DNA of 8,131 nt. It comes from an uncultured Clostridia bacterium (GTDB lineage Bacteria > Bacillota > Clostridia > Monoglobales > Firm-18). Location: assembly GCA_937914775.1 (NCBI GenBank), contig CALDNB010000110.1, positions 1 through 8,131 of the forward strand, in the 5' to 3' direction. Of this stretch, positions 1 through 6,466 are shown piece by piece. A program made the position numbers and the translations under genes. How positions within the stretch are numbered: the stretch's first letter is position 1; each line of letters opens with the position of its first letter. Under the pieces are notes generated by a model. The model saw only the letters and a program-made list of their open reading frames with translations, did no database searches and was not told where the DNA came from.

Positions 1-35
1 GTCAGATACGACTGAAGTGACTTAGCAGCAGCAGC
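1..35 (-). repeat. Ruminant SINE fragment (Bov-tA/BovA2-like), host DNA
   Basis: Read on the minus strand, this stretch is four GCT repeats followed by AAGTCACTTCAGTCGTATCT and then GAC. That closely follows the 5' end of the tRNA-derived SINE found in cattle, sheep and goats, as I remember its consensus. The few differences are transitions (G/A, C/T), as expected for an aged genomic copy. The segment is cut at the window edge, so only the first ~35 bases of the element are present. The plus strand here has stops in the frame of the bacterial gene that follows and resembles no bacterial protein. The identification is from memory of the repeat and not from a search. Confidence 0.85.
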
Positions 36-105
36 CCTTTGAAAGTTACCTCCTTTAAAATGACAATTCATATCTTTTGCCCATTTTCTAATTGAACTTT
101 TTTAA
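36..105 (-). repeat. LINE-1 ORF2 fragment (mammalian host DNA)
   Basis: On the minus strand, positions 92 down to 57 encode IRKWAKDMNCHF. This matches the well-known mammalian LINE-1 ORF2 stretch of the form NPI(R/K)KWAKDMNRHF, and the nucleotide sequence also resembles bovine L1. Beyond HF, toward the SINE, the match decays. A stop codon upstream on the same strand shows a dead copy. A SINE directly beside a degenerate L1 is an ordinary mammalian arrangement. The edge on the bacterial side is uncertain. It should lie near 103-115, because the cysteine desulfurase frame has stops at 61 and 103 and clear protein similarity from about 121 onward. Confidence 0.75.
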
Positions 106-108
106 CTG

Positions 109-408
109 TTGAATTTTGAAAATTCCAAATATATTTTAAATCTGTCAGTTCTTGGCTTTAAGTCTGAAACGCTTCTTCACTTACTGGAGCAAAATGGTAT
201 ATATGTTTCATCAGGTTCTGCATGTTCCTCAAACAAACCACAGTTAAGCCACGTGCTATTATCTATGGGACTTAGTAAGGACACAGTTGAAAGCAGTATA
301 AGGTTGAGTTTTTGTAATGAAAATACAATAGAAGAAGCAAAGTATTTTTGCGAATGCTTAAAGTCGGCAGTTTTGGCAAACAAATTTGTCAGGAGGAAAT
401 ACAAATGA
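109..408 (+). CDS. Cysteine desulfurase, C-terminal fragment (5' part missing)
   Basis: This is the last ~95 residues of a NifS/IscS-type pyridoxal-phosphate cysteine desulfurase, a family of about 380 residues that moves sulfur from cysteine to an enzyme persulfide. Visible are the YILNLS strand with a GFKSETLLHLLE helix, and the active-site loop GIYVSSGSACSS, whose cysteine (residue 39 of this fragment) should carry the persulfide. The downstream segment HVLLSMGL...SIRLSF is also typical. The PLP-binding lysine domain is absent because the sequence changes to host repeat DNA upstream. The TTG at 109 is only the first possible codon after an in-frame stop and not a real start. The gene ends in ATGA shared with thiI, which implies translational coupling and a NifZ-ThiI type sulfur relay. 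The truncation most likely reflects a chimeric contig end, not a pseudogene. Confidence 0.88.
   Translation: MNFENSKYILNLSVLGFKSETLLHLLEQNGIYVSSGSACSSNKPQLSHVLLSMGLSKDTVESSIRLSFCNENTIEEAKYFCECLKSAVLANKFVRRKYK
391..396 (+). promoter_or_regulatory. Ribosome binding site of thiI
   Basis: A full AGGAGG lies 8 bases before the ATG at 405, inside the end of the cysteine desulfurase gene. It fixes the thiI start at 405 rather than at an in-frame ATG 57 bases upstream, which would add 19 residues unlike the family N terminus. Confidence 0.85.
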
Positions 409-1571
409 AAAAGGTAATTCTTTTAAAATACGGCGAAATCATTTTAAAAGGTCTTAACAGACCTATATTTGAAGACGCACTTATTAAAAATTTAAAGCAA
501 AGTGCTTTTGGTGAAAAAATAAAAATATGGAAAGCACAGGCTACCATTTATGTAGAGGCGTTAGACGACAGCGTTGATATGGACAACCTTGCAGTAAGAT
601 TGTCTAAAGTTTTTGGAATAGTTTCCGCTACTGTTGCATACACCGTTCCAAAGGAATTAGACAAGATTTGTGAACTTGCGGCAACACTTATTAAAAACGA
701 AAAAGGAAATACCTTTAAAGTAGAAACTAAAAGAGCAGATAAAAATTTCCCCATAAAATCTCCCGTTGTATCAATGGAGGTAGGTGGTGCAATTTTAGAT
801 GCAAACCCGAGTTTAACTGTTGATGTTCACAATCCCGACATACTTGTAATGGTAGAAATAAGAGATTTTGCGGCGTATATTTATATGTCTAAAATTCAGG
901 GTGTGGGAGGTATGCCCGTTGGTACTAACGGCAAAGCAACTTTGCTTTTGTCAGGGGGTATTGACAGTCCCGTTGCAGGATATATGGTTGCAAAACGTGG
1001 TGTAACTATTGATGCAGTTCATTTTTACAGTTATCCGTATACAAGCGAACGTGCAAAGGAAAAGGTCCTTGAGTTGGCACAGATTCTTGCAGACTACTGC
1101 GGAAGAATCAATGTTCACATTGTTCCTTTTACAGAAATTCAACTTGCAATAAATGAAAAGTGCCCACAAGAGCAAATGACGGTTATAATGCGAAGAATTA
1201 TGATGTATATAGCAAATTCCGTTGCAAAGAAAAATGGCTCTTTGGGATTAATTACAGGTGAAAGCATAGGTCAGGTTGCCTCCCAGACCATACAGGCATT
1301 AGGCGTAACCGATGATGCTTCCGATTTGCCTGTTTTCCGTCCCGTAATCGGTATGGACAAAGACGAGATTATTACAATCGCACGAAAAATAGGCACATTT
1401 GAAACTTCTATTTTACCTTACGAGGACTGTTGTACGGTATTTACACCGAAGCATCCTAACACAAAACCTGTTCTTGAAAAAATCAAGAAAAGCGAGAGTT
1501 TACTTGATTTAGAGCCAATGATGGAAAGAGCCCTAGAGGGAGTTGAAACTGTTGTTGTTAAAAGACGCTAG
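405..1571 (+). CDS. thiI: tRNA sulfurtransferase ThiI (4-thiouridine/thiamine synthesis)
   Basis: A 388-residue ThiI, which adenylates tRNA uridine 8 and replaces its oxygen with sulfur to give 4-thiouridine; it also serves thiazole synthesis in some bacteria. The start MKKVILLKYGEIILKGLNRP is the classic ThiI N-terminal ferredoxin-like segment. A THUMP RNA-binding domain follows at roughly residues 60-165. The PP-loop ATP-binding motif SGGIDSP is at 183-189, GLITGESIGQVASQT at about 281-295, and the conserved YEDCCTVFTPKHP segment with tandem cysteines is at 339-350. It ends without the extra rhodanese domain of the E. coli enzyme, as is normal in Firmicutes (the Bacillus protein is of similar length). 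Sulfur should therefore come straight from a partner desulfurase, and one is encoded immediately upstream with a 4-base ATGA overlap. The 3' end overlaps the start of the CinA-like gene. Confidence 0.96.
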   Translation: MKKVILLKYGEIILKGLNRPIFEDALIKNLKQSAFGEKIKIWKAQATIYVEALDDSVDMDNLAVRLSKVFGIVSATVAYTVPKELDKICELAATLIKNEKGNTFKVETKRADKNFPIKSPVVSMEVGGAILDANPSLTVDVHNPDILVMVEIRDFAAYIYMSKIQGVGGMPVGTNGKATLLLSGGIDSPVAGYMVAKRGVTIDAVHFYSYPYTSERAKEKVLELAQILADYCGRINVHIVPFTEIQLAINEKCPQEQMTVIMRRIMMYIANSVAKKNGSLGLITGESIGQVASQTIQALGVTDDASDLPVFRPVIGMDKDEIITIARKIGTFETSILPYEDCCTVFTPKHPNTKPVLEKIKKSESLLDLEPMMERALEGVETVVVKRR

Positions 1572-2022
1572 TAAAGTAGTTGATTTATTAAAAAAACATA
1601 ACCTTACAATTTCCACTGCGGAAAGTTGCACAGGGGGACTTTTATCAGGTGCAATTACAGCAGTCAGCGGAAGTTCCGATGTTTTTAACGCAGGGATTGT
1701 CACTTATTCCAACGATGCAAAAATGAAGTATCTTGGAGTAAAGGAAGAAACGCTGCAAAAATACGGTGCTGTAAGCGAACAGACGGCGTATGAAATGTCA
1801 ATGGGTGTTAAAGAGGTAAACTGTGCAGACGTAGGTGTTGGCATCACAGGGATTGCAGGACCTACAGGAGGTACAGAGGAAAAGCCCGTGGGACTTGTGT
1901 ATATCGGTGTTAACGGTGTTGTGACGAAAAATATATTTACAGGTGACAGGGAAGAAGTAAGGAAAAGCGCAGTTGTAAAAGCACTAAATATGGTGTCGGA
2001 TTTTGTTGAAAATAATCATTGA
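1552..2022 (+). CDS. CinA C-terminal domain / PncC-type nicotinamide-nucleotide amidase
   Basis: About 156 residues forming a stand-alone CinA C-terminal domain. Proteins of this family (E. coli PncC/YgaD) deamidate nicotinamide mononucleotide to nicotinate mononucleotide, recycling NAD breakdown products. Visible motifs are TAESCTGG at residues 22-29 (its serine is the expected nucleophile), the VTYSN segment near 50, GAVSEQT at 72-78, and GITGIAGPTGG followed by PVGLVYI at 97-118. The N-terminal MoaB-like domain of full-length CinA is absent. The start is uncertain: TTG codons occur at 1543, 1552 and 1555. GAGGGAG at 1536-1542 abuts the first and stands 9 bases from 1552, so 1552 is preferred. 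All choices overlap the thiI end. The neighbour recA fits the widespread cinA-recA pairing. Confidence 0.9.
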   Translation: MLLKDASKVVDLLKKHNLTISTAESCTGGLLSGAITAVSGSSDVFNAGIVTYSNDAKMKYLGVKEETLQKYGAVSEQTAYEMSMGVKEVNCADVGVGITGIAGPTGGTEEKPVGLVYIGVNGVVTKNIFTGDREEVRKSAVVKALNMVSDFVENNH

Positions 2023-2047
2023 CGGTGATTGGAATTTATAATATTAT
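2019..2047 (+). promoter_or_regulatory. Predicted sigma-A promoter of recA
   Basis: TTGACG at 2019-2024 (5 of 6 consensus bases), a 17-base spacer, and TATTAT at 2042-2047 (5 of 6). The TGA inside the -35 box is the cinA stop codon. Transcription would begin near 2054, giving a very short leader before the GGAGGG ribosome binding site at 2055-2060. A perfect TATAAT at 2037-2042 is also present but sits only 12 bases from the -35 box. No inverted GAAC/GTTC LexA-type operator is visible nearby. This is a prediction from sequence alone. Confidence 0.6.
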
Positions 2048-2069
2048 AGTATTTGGAGGGATATAAATT

Positions 2070-3119
2070 ATGAATGAAGAGAGAAAAAAAGCACTGGAAC
2101 TTGCTATGGGACAAATAGAAAAGAAATACGGCAAAGGAGCAGTTATGCGTCTTGGCGAACATACTGCTATGAATGTTGAAGCAGTGTCCACAGGTTCTAT
2201 TTCATTAGATATTGCATTAGGCATAGGCGGTATTCCAAAGGGAAGAATTGTAGAAATCTTTGGACCTGAATCTTCAGGTAAAACCACCGTTGCACTCCAT
2301 ATTACTTCTGAAATTCAAAAAAACGGCGGTACTGTTGCATTTATTGACGCAGAACACGCTTTAGACCCCAAATATGCCCGTGCATTAGGGGTAAATACTG
2401 ACGAATTAATCGTTTCTCAGCCTGACAACGGTGAACAGGCATTAGAAATCGCTGAATGTCTTGTAAGAAGCGGTGCTGTTGACCTGGTAGTTGTTGACTC
2501 CGTTGCGGCTTTAGTTCCTAAGCAGGAAATAGAGGACAATATGGGTGACGCTCACGTTGGTTTGCAGGCAAGACTTATGTCTCAGGCTTTAAGAAAATTA
2601 AGCGGACTTATTAACAAATCAAATACTATAGTTGTATTTATTAACCAGTTAAGAGCAACAATTGCTACAGGCGGTTACGGCGGTCCTACAGAAACTACAA
2701 CAGGCGGACGTGCCCTTAAGTTCTACGCATCAGTACGTATTGACGTAAGAAGAATTGCTACATTAAAGGACAGTTCAGGCCCTATCGGTAACAGAACAAG
2801 AGCAAAAATTGTTAAAAACAAAGTTGCTCCCCCATTTAAAATTGCAGAGTTTGACATTATGTACGGTCAGGGTATCTCTAAAGAGGGCGACCTTATTGAC
2901 CTTGGTATTATGTTCAAACTATGTAAAAAAAGCGGCTCATGGTTTAACTATGGTGATATTAAACTTGGTCAGGGAAGAGAAAGTGCAAGACAGTACTTTA
3001 AAGACAACCCACAGGATGCGGAACGCTTAAAGCAGGAAATTATGGCTAAAATTGCGGCAGAGGGAACTCCTGATGCAGTTGAAGGCTCATTTGACGACGG
3101 TGAATTAGATGCCGAGTAA
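2070..3119 (+). CDS. recA: Recombinase RecA
   Basis: A complete 349-residue RecA, the DNA-dependent ATPase that forms filaments on single-stranded DNA, drives homologous strand exchange and stimulates LexA self-cleavage. The order is: N-terminal oligomerisation helix (1-30), Walker A GPESSGKTT (65-73), the FIDAEHALDP segment (91-100), Walker B LVVVDSVAAL (139-148), loop L1 around EIEDNMGDAHVGLQARLMS (153-171), NQLR (192-195), loop L2, TTTGGRALKFYASVR (209-223), and an acidic C-terminal tail ending DDGELDAE. Loop L2 is atypical: ATIATGGYGGPTE replaces the usual form built around MFGNPE, with two net extra residues and tyrosine in place of phenylalanine. The ATG is preceded by GGAGGG at 2055-2060. 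The last 11 bases overlap recX. Confidence 0.99.
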   Translation: MNEERKKALELAMGQIEKKYGKGAVMRLGEHTAMNVEAVSTGSISLDIALGIGGIPKGRIVEIFGPESSGKTTVALHITSEIQKNGGTVAFIDAEHALDPKYARALGVNTDELIVSQPDNGEQALEIAECLVRSGAVDLVVVDSVAALVPKQEIEDNMGDAHVGLQARLMSQALRKLSGLINKSNTIVVFINQLRATIATGGYGGPTETTTGGRALKFYASVRIDVRRIATLKDSSGPIGNRTRAKIVKNKVAPPFKIAEFDIMYGQGISKEGDLIDLGIMFKLCKKSGSWFNYGDIKLGQGRESARQYFKDNPQDAERLKQEIMAKIAAEGTPDAVEGSFDDGELDAE

Positions 3120-3573
3120 TGATATACTATACGAGGCAAAAGTAACTGCGGTAAAACTTATGGGCAAGGTGTCTTATACTTATCGCGGTCTTATAGATAA
3201 ACTTGTAAGTAAAGGATACAGCGAAGAAATTGCCGTGGAAGTAGCAGATCATTACAAGATGCTTGGGTATTTGGATGATGCTGACTATGCGGAAAAGTTT
3301 ATTAAAGATGCAGTTACATTTAAACATCACGGTCCTAAAAGAATTCGTCACGACCTTATTTTAAAAGGGGTTGACGAATTTGTGATTGAAGATACTTTTT
3401 GTAAACTTGATATTGATTTTGACGAAGTTATTAAAGACCTTGCCGAAAGTCATATCGACTTTTCAAAGTTAAGTGATTATAAATACAGACAGAAAATTGT
3501 TGGATTTTTTAGCCGAAAAGGCTTTGATTTCGAGCAGATAAATAACGTATTGGAATATGAGGATGAATTATGA
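3109..3573 (+). CDS. recX: Regulatory protein RecX
   Basis: A 154-residue RecX, a small all-helical protein that binds RecA filaments and modulates (usually inhibits) their activity. It shows the three-helix repeats of the family: VSYTYRGLIDKLVSKGYSEE (about 21-40) leading to MLGYLDDADYAEKFI (51-65), then HHGPKRIRHDLILKGVDE (73-90), and a third repeat YRQKIVGFFSRKGFDFEQI near the C terminus. The length is within the normal range. The ATG lies inside the final codons of recA, overlapping by 11 bases, with only a weak GGTGA (3099-3103) as binding site, so translation probably depends on ribosomes finishing recA. Its stop overlaps the rimO start in ATGA. The recA-recX order is itself strong support. 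Confidence 0.93.
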   Translation: MPSNDILYEAKVTAVKLMGKVSYTYRGLIDKLVSKGYSEEIAVEVADHYKMLGYLDDADYAEKFIKDAVTFKHHGPKRIRHDLILKGVDEFVIEDTFCKLDIDFDEVIKDLAESHIDFSKLSDYKYRQKIVGFFSRKGFDFEQINNVLEYEDEL

Positions 3574-4883
3574 AAATTGCAGTCGCATCACTTGGTTGTG
3601 CAAAAAATTTAGTAGATACTGAAAACATTCTTGGAATGTTAAAAGACGCAGGATTTGAAATAATTGCAGACGAGTCAGAGGCAGAAGTCGTAATTGTTAA
3701 CACTTGTTGTTTTATTAACGATGCAAAAACAGAGTCGATTGAAACGATACTGGATATTGCCCAGTGGAAAACTGACGGTAATTTAAAAAAATTAATTGTT
3801 ATAGGCTGTATGGCACAGCGTTACAAAGAACAGATTTTAACTGAAATGCCTGAAGTTGATGCAGTAGTGGGCGTTGGTGAATACGACAGACTTGTTGATG
3901 TAATTAACAGTGACGACAATGTGGTTTTATGCGACAGAAGTTACAGTCACTTAACTACAAAAAGAATGTTACAGACACCTCCTTATACTGCATATTTAAA
4001 GATTGCAGACGGGTGCGACAATCACTGTACTTACTGTGTTATTCCTTCTATAAGAGGCGGTTTTAAAAGCAGACCTATAGAAGAACTTGTAAGCGAGGCA
4101 AAAGAACTTGCACAAAACGGCGTTAAAGAATTAATTGTTATTGCGCAGGACACAACCTGTTACGGTATTGATTTATACGGCGAAGGCAAATTACCTGAAC
4201 TTTTAGAGGAACTTTGCAAAATTGACGGATTATCCTGGATACGTATTCATTACTGCTATCCCGAAAGAATTACCGACAAATTAATCGATGTTATGGCAAA
4301 TAACGAAAAAATATGCAAATACATTGACATTCCCATTCAGCACTGCAACAACGAAGTTTTAAAAAGAATGGGACGAAAAGATACAAAAGAGGGAATTGTT
4401 TCTGTTATAGAAAAGTTAAGAGAAAAAATTCCCGGAATTACAATAAGAACTACTTTGATTACTGGTTTCCCCGGTGAAACAGACGAACAGTACAGTGAGA
4501 TGCTTGATTTTATTAAGCAGTACAAATTTGAGCGTCTTGGGGTATTTACCTATTCCTGTGAAGAAGATACACCTGCAGCCAATATGGACGGACAAATAGA
4601 CGAGGAAGTAAAAATACAGCGTCAGGAAATGCTTATGTTTGCACAAGACGATGTAATTGATGAGATTTCATCTGCAAAAACAGGTACAACTGTCACAGTT
4701 TTAGTAGAGGGATATGATACTATTATAAAACAACACTACGGACGAACCGAGGCAGACTCAACTGATATTGACGGAAAAGTTTTCTTTACGTCAAAGGAAA
4801 GAATTCCTGAGGGTACTTTTGTAGAGGTAGTAATTGAAAACTACATTGATTACGATTTATTCGGTTACAGAAAGGTTGATTGA
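3570..4883 (+). CDS. rimO: Ribosomal protein S12 methylthiotransferase RimO
   Basis: A 437-residue radical SAM methylthiotransferase that adds a methylthio group to a conserved aspartate of ribosomal protein S12. The N-terminal UPF0004 domain begins KIAVASLGCAKNLVDTEN, with auxiliary cluster cysteines expected at C10, C46 (next to C47) and C80. The radical SAM motif is CDNHCTYC at 149-156 within KIADGCDNHCTYCVIPSIRG. A TRAM domain follows at about 375-437. The SLGCxKNxVD start and the GRTEADSTDIDGKVFFT segment in the TRAM domain favour RimO over the tRNA enzymes MiaB and MtaB. The ATG at 3570 overlaps the recX stop (ATGA), with GAGGA at 3559-3563 as binding site. pgsA follows after 2 bases, and rimO-pgsA is a common clostridial pair. 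Confidence 0.96.
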   Translation: MKIAVASLGCAKNLVDTENILGMLKDAGFEIIADESEAEVVIVNTCCFINDAKTESIETILDIAQWKTDGNLKKLIVIGCMAQRYKEQILTEMPEVDAVVGVGEYDRLVDVINSDDNVVLCDRSYSHLTTKRMLQTPPYTAYLKIADGCDNHCTYCVIPSIRGGFKSRPIEELVSEAKELAQNGVKELIVIAQDTTCYGIDLYGEGKLPELLEELCKIDGLSWIRIHYCYPERITDKLIDVMANNEKICKYIDIPIQHCNNEVLKRMGRKDTKEGIVSVIEKLREKIPGITIRTTLITGFPGETDEQYSEMLDFIKQYKFERLGVFTYSCEEDTPAANMDGQIDEEVKIQRQEMLMFAQDDVIDEISSAKTGTTVTVLVEGYDTIIKQHYGRTEADSTDIDGKVFFTSKERIPEGTFVEVVIENYIDYDLFGYRKVD

Positions 4884-4885
4884 TT

Positions 4886-5425
4886 ATGAATTTACCAAAC
4901 AAACTTACAATTTTAAGAATAATAATGATACCTGTTTTCATCGCTTTATTTTTATACTGCGACTCAACTTTAGGTAAAATTCTATGTACCGTTGTTTTTG
5001 CTCTTGCGTCATTTACAGATTTTGTTGACGGGCATATTGCAAGAAAATATAATTTAGTATCAAATTTCGGCAAATTTGCAGACCCCCTTGCAGACAAAAT
5101 GCTGGTTACTGCAGCACTGATTTGCTTATGCTTTACAGGTGCTTTAAATCCCTGGTATGTAATAATTATTACTTTCAGAGAATTTATGGTTACAGGTATC
5201 CGTATTCTGGCAATTTCTGACGGTAAAGTTATTGCTGCAGGAACGTCGGGTAAAATTAAAACTGTAATTCAGTTATTTGCAATTATTGCAATGTTAATTG
5301 ACAGAATTTATCTTTTACCTTTCGCGCTTTCATTTATTCTTATGACACTTGCGGTAATTATGACTGTTTATTCAGGTGCAGAATATTTAATTAAAAACAT
5401 TAATTTGTTTAAAAATGTAGATTAG
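4886..5425 (+). CDS. pgsA: CDP-diacylglycerol-glycerol-3-phosphate 3-phosphatidyltransferase PgsA
   Basis: A 179-residue integral membrane enzyme making phosphatidylglycerophosphate from CDP-diacylglycerol and glycerol 3-phosphate, the first committed step to phosphatidylglycerol and cardiolipin. The full CDP-alcohol phosphatidyltransferase signature is present as D45-x2-D48-G49-x2-A52-R53-x8-G62-x3-D66-x3-D70. The N terminus NLPNKLTILRIIMIPVF is typical of PgsA. Several hydrophobic segments span the protein (roughly 8-24, 32-44, 72-84, 90-98, 127-165). The ATG at 4886 is preferred to a TTG at 4880: it gives the family-typical start and stands 10 bases from AAAGG at 4871-4875. Other members of the superfamily are possible, but the length and N terminus point to PgsA. 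plsX begins 10 bases after the stop. Confidence 0.94.
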   Translation: MNLPNKLTILRIIMIPVFIALFLYCDSTLGKILCTVVFALASFTDFVDGHIARKYNLVSNFGKFADPLADKMLVTAALICLCFTGALNPWYVIIITFREFMVTGIRILAISDGKVIAAGTSGKIKTVIQLFAIIAMLIDRIYLLPFALSFILMTLAVIMTVYSGAEYLIKNINLFKNVD

Positions 5426-5435
5426 GAGGTGCCTT

Positions 5436-6398
5436 ATGAAGATAATAGTTGATGCAATGGGCGGTGACAACGCTCCTGCAGAAGTAGTAAAAGGTGCCCT
5501 TTTGGCTGTAGAAAAACTTGGTGTTGAAGTTATTCTTGTTGGTGACAAAAATAAAATAGAAATGCCTTTAAATGACAAGATTAGTTTAGTACATACCGAA
5601 GAAGTAATTGACTGTGACGACGACCCTGTTAATTCAATAAGAACTAAAAAAGACTCCTCAATAGTTGTAGGTTTAAAGATGCTTTCCGAAAAGCAGGGAG
5701 ATGCTTTTGTTTCTGCAGGAAGCACAGGTGCGGTTATAAGCGGTGCAACACTTATAGTTAAAAGAATAAAAGGCATAAGACGTGCGGCTCTTGGTGCTAT
5801 TATTCCTACCAAAAAAGGCTATACACTTTTGATGGACGGCGGTGCAAACGCAGACTGTACCGAAGATTTTTTACAACAGTTTGCTATAATGGGAAATGCC
5901 TATGCTAAAGCATTAATGGGAGTTGATAATCCCAAAATCGGTCTTTTAAATAATGGTGTTGAAGAAACAAAAGGTAATGAAATGTCAAAGAAAGCATACG
6001 CTTTATTAAAAGAAACGGATATTAATTTCATTGGTAACATTGAAGCCCGTGAAATTTTGAATGGTGTTACAGATGTTTTGGTAACTGACGGTTTTTCAGG
6101 CAACGTATTTATTAAAACCACCGAAGGTACTGCAAAGTTTTTTTCAGGACTTATTAAAGAAATGCTTACTAAAAACATTTTGACGAAAATTTGTGCTTTG
6201 ATACTGGCAAAAGGTATTAAAAATATTAAAGACATACTTAATTCAGACAAGTTTGGCGGCGCTCCTGTTCTTGGGGTAAACGGCGTAGTTATAAAGGCCC
6301 ACGGCAGTTCAAAAGCCGAGGCATTTTACAATGCCATAAGACAGGCTTCTGAATTTGCAAAGAAAGATGTTGTAGGCGCAATTGAGCGTAATATATAA
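5436..6398 (+). CDS. plsX: Phosphate acyltransferase PlsX
   Basis: A 320-residue PlsX, a peripheral membrane enzyme that converts acyl-ACP to acyl-phosphate for PlsY, the first acylation in phospholipid synthesis in most bacteria. Family landmarks are VDAMGGDNAP (5-14), the DDDPVNSIRTKKDSS segment (61-75), SAGSTGA (93-99), MDGGANADC (133-141), LLNNGVEETKGNE (170-182), IGNIEAREI (199-207), VTDGFSGNV (216-224) and GGAPVLGVNGVVIKAHGSS (274-292). The length is slightly below the usual ~330 but no block is missing. A full AGGAGGT at 5424-5430 overlaps the pgsA stop and precedes the ATG by 5 bases. The usual upstream partner genes rpmF or fapR are absent. Its product's substrate, acyl-ACP, depends on the acpP gene downstream. 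Confidence 0.97.
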   Translation: MKIIVDAMGGDNAPAEVVKGALLAVEKLGVEVILVGDKNKIEMPLNDKISLVHTEEVIDCDDDPVNSIRTKKDSSIVVGLKMLSEKQGDAFVSAGSTGAVISGATLIVKRIKGIRRAALGAIIPTKKGYTLLMDGGANADCTEDFLQQFAIMGNAYAKALMGVDNPKIGLLNNGVEETKGNEMSKKAYALLKETDINFIGNIEAREILNGVTDVLVTDGFSGNVFIKTTEGTAKFFSGLIKEMLTKNILTKICALILAKGIKNIKDILNSDKFGGAPVLGVNGVVIKAHGSSKAEAFYNAIRQASEFAKKDVVGAIERNI

Positions 6399-6405
6399 AA
6401 AAGTC

Positions 6406-6432
6406 TTGACTAATTGCTTATGTCGATATAAT
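6406..6432 (+). promoter_or_regulatory. Predicted sigma-A promoter of acpP-rnc
   Basis: In the 68-base gap after plsX, TTGACT at 6406-6411 (5 of 6 bases) and a perfect TATAAT at 6427-6432 are separated by 15 bases, shorter than the ideal 17. Transcription would start near 6439, leaving about 28 AT-rich bases before acpP with GGAGGT at 6455-6460. The -35 box overlaps a small inverted repeat, AGTC-TT-GACT (6402-6411). No stem-loop terminator is seen in the gap, so read-through from plsX probably adds to expression. Confidence 0.6.
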
Positions 6433-6466
6433 ATAAATATATTAATATAATAACGGAGGTAAATTT

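Noticed and set aside
48..56. Perfect minus-strand Shine-Dalgarno-like AAAGGAGGT near the left edge
   Set aside because: It lies inside the mammalian L1/SINE segment and is not followed by a bacterial start codon; a chance match.
1..108. Bacterial insertion sequence or transposase end disrupting the cysteine desulfurase
   Set aside because: The minus-strand peptide and bases fit LINE-1 ORF2 and a ruminant SINE far better; no terminal inverted repeat or target duplication is visible.
348..404. Upstream in-frame ATG that would extend ThiI by 19 residues
   Set aside because: The extension lies inside the cysteine desulfurase gene, does not resemble ThiI, and AGGAGG points to the ATG at 405.
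2023..2069. Possible terminator between cinA and recA
   Set aside because: No GC-rich stem followed by a T-run; the interval is better explained as a promoter.
2809..3030. Alternative-frame open frame within recA
   Set aside because: RecA is intact through this region; the second frame has no similarity to a known protein.
5387..5812. 141-codon open frame on the minus strand opposite plsX
   Set aside because: Antisense to a clear plsX; composition is a mirror of the real gene and it has no recognisable domain.
5900..6250. 116-codon minus-strand frame opposite plsX
   Set aside because: Shadow of the coding strand with no domain or binding site.
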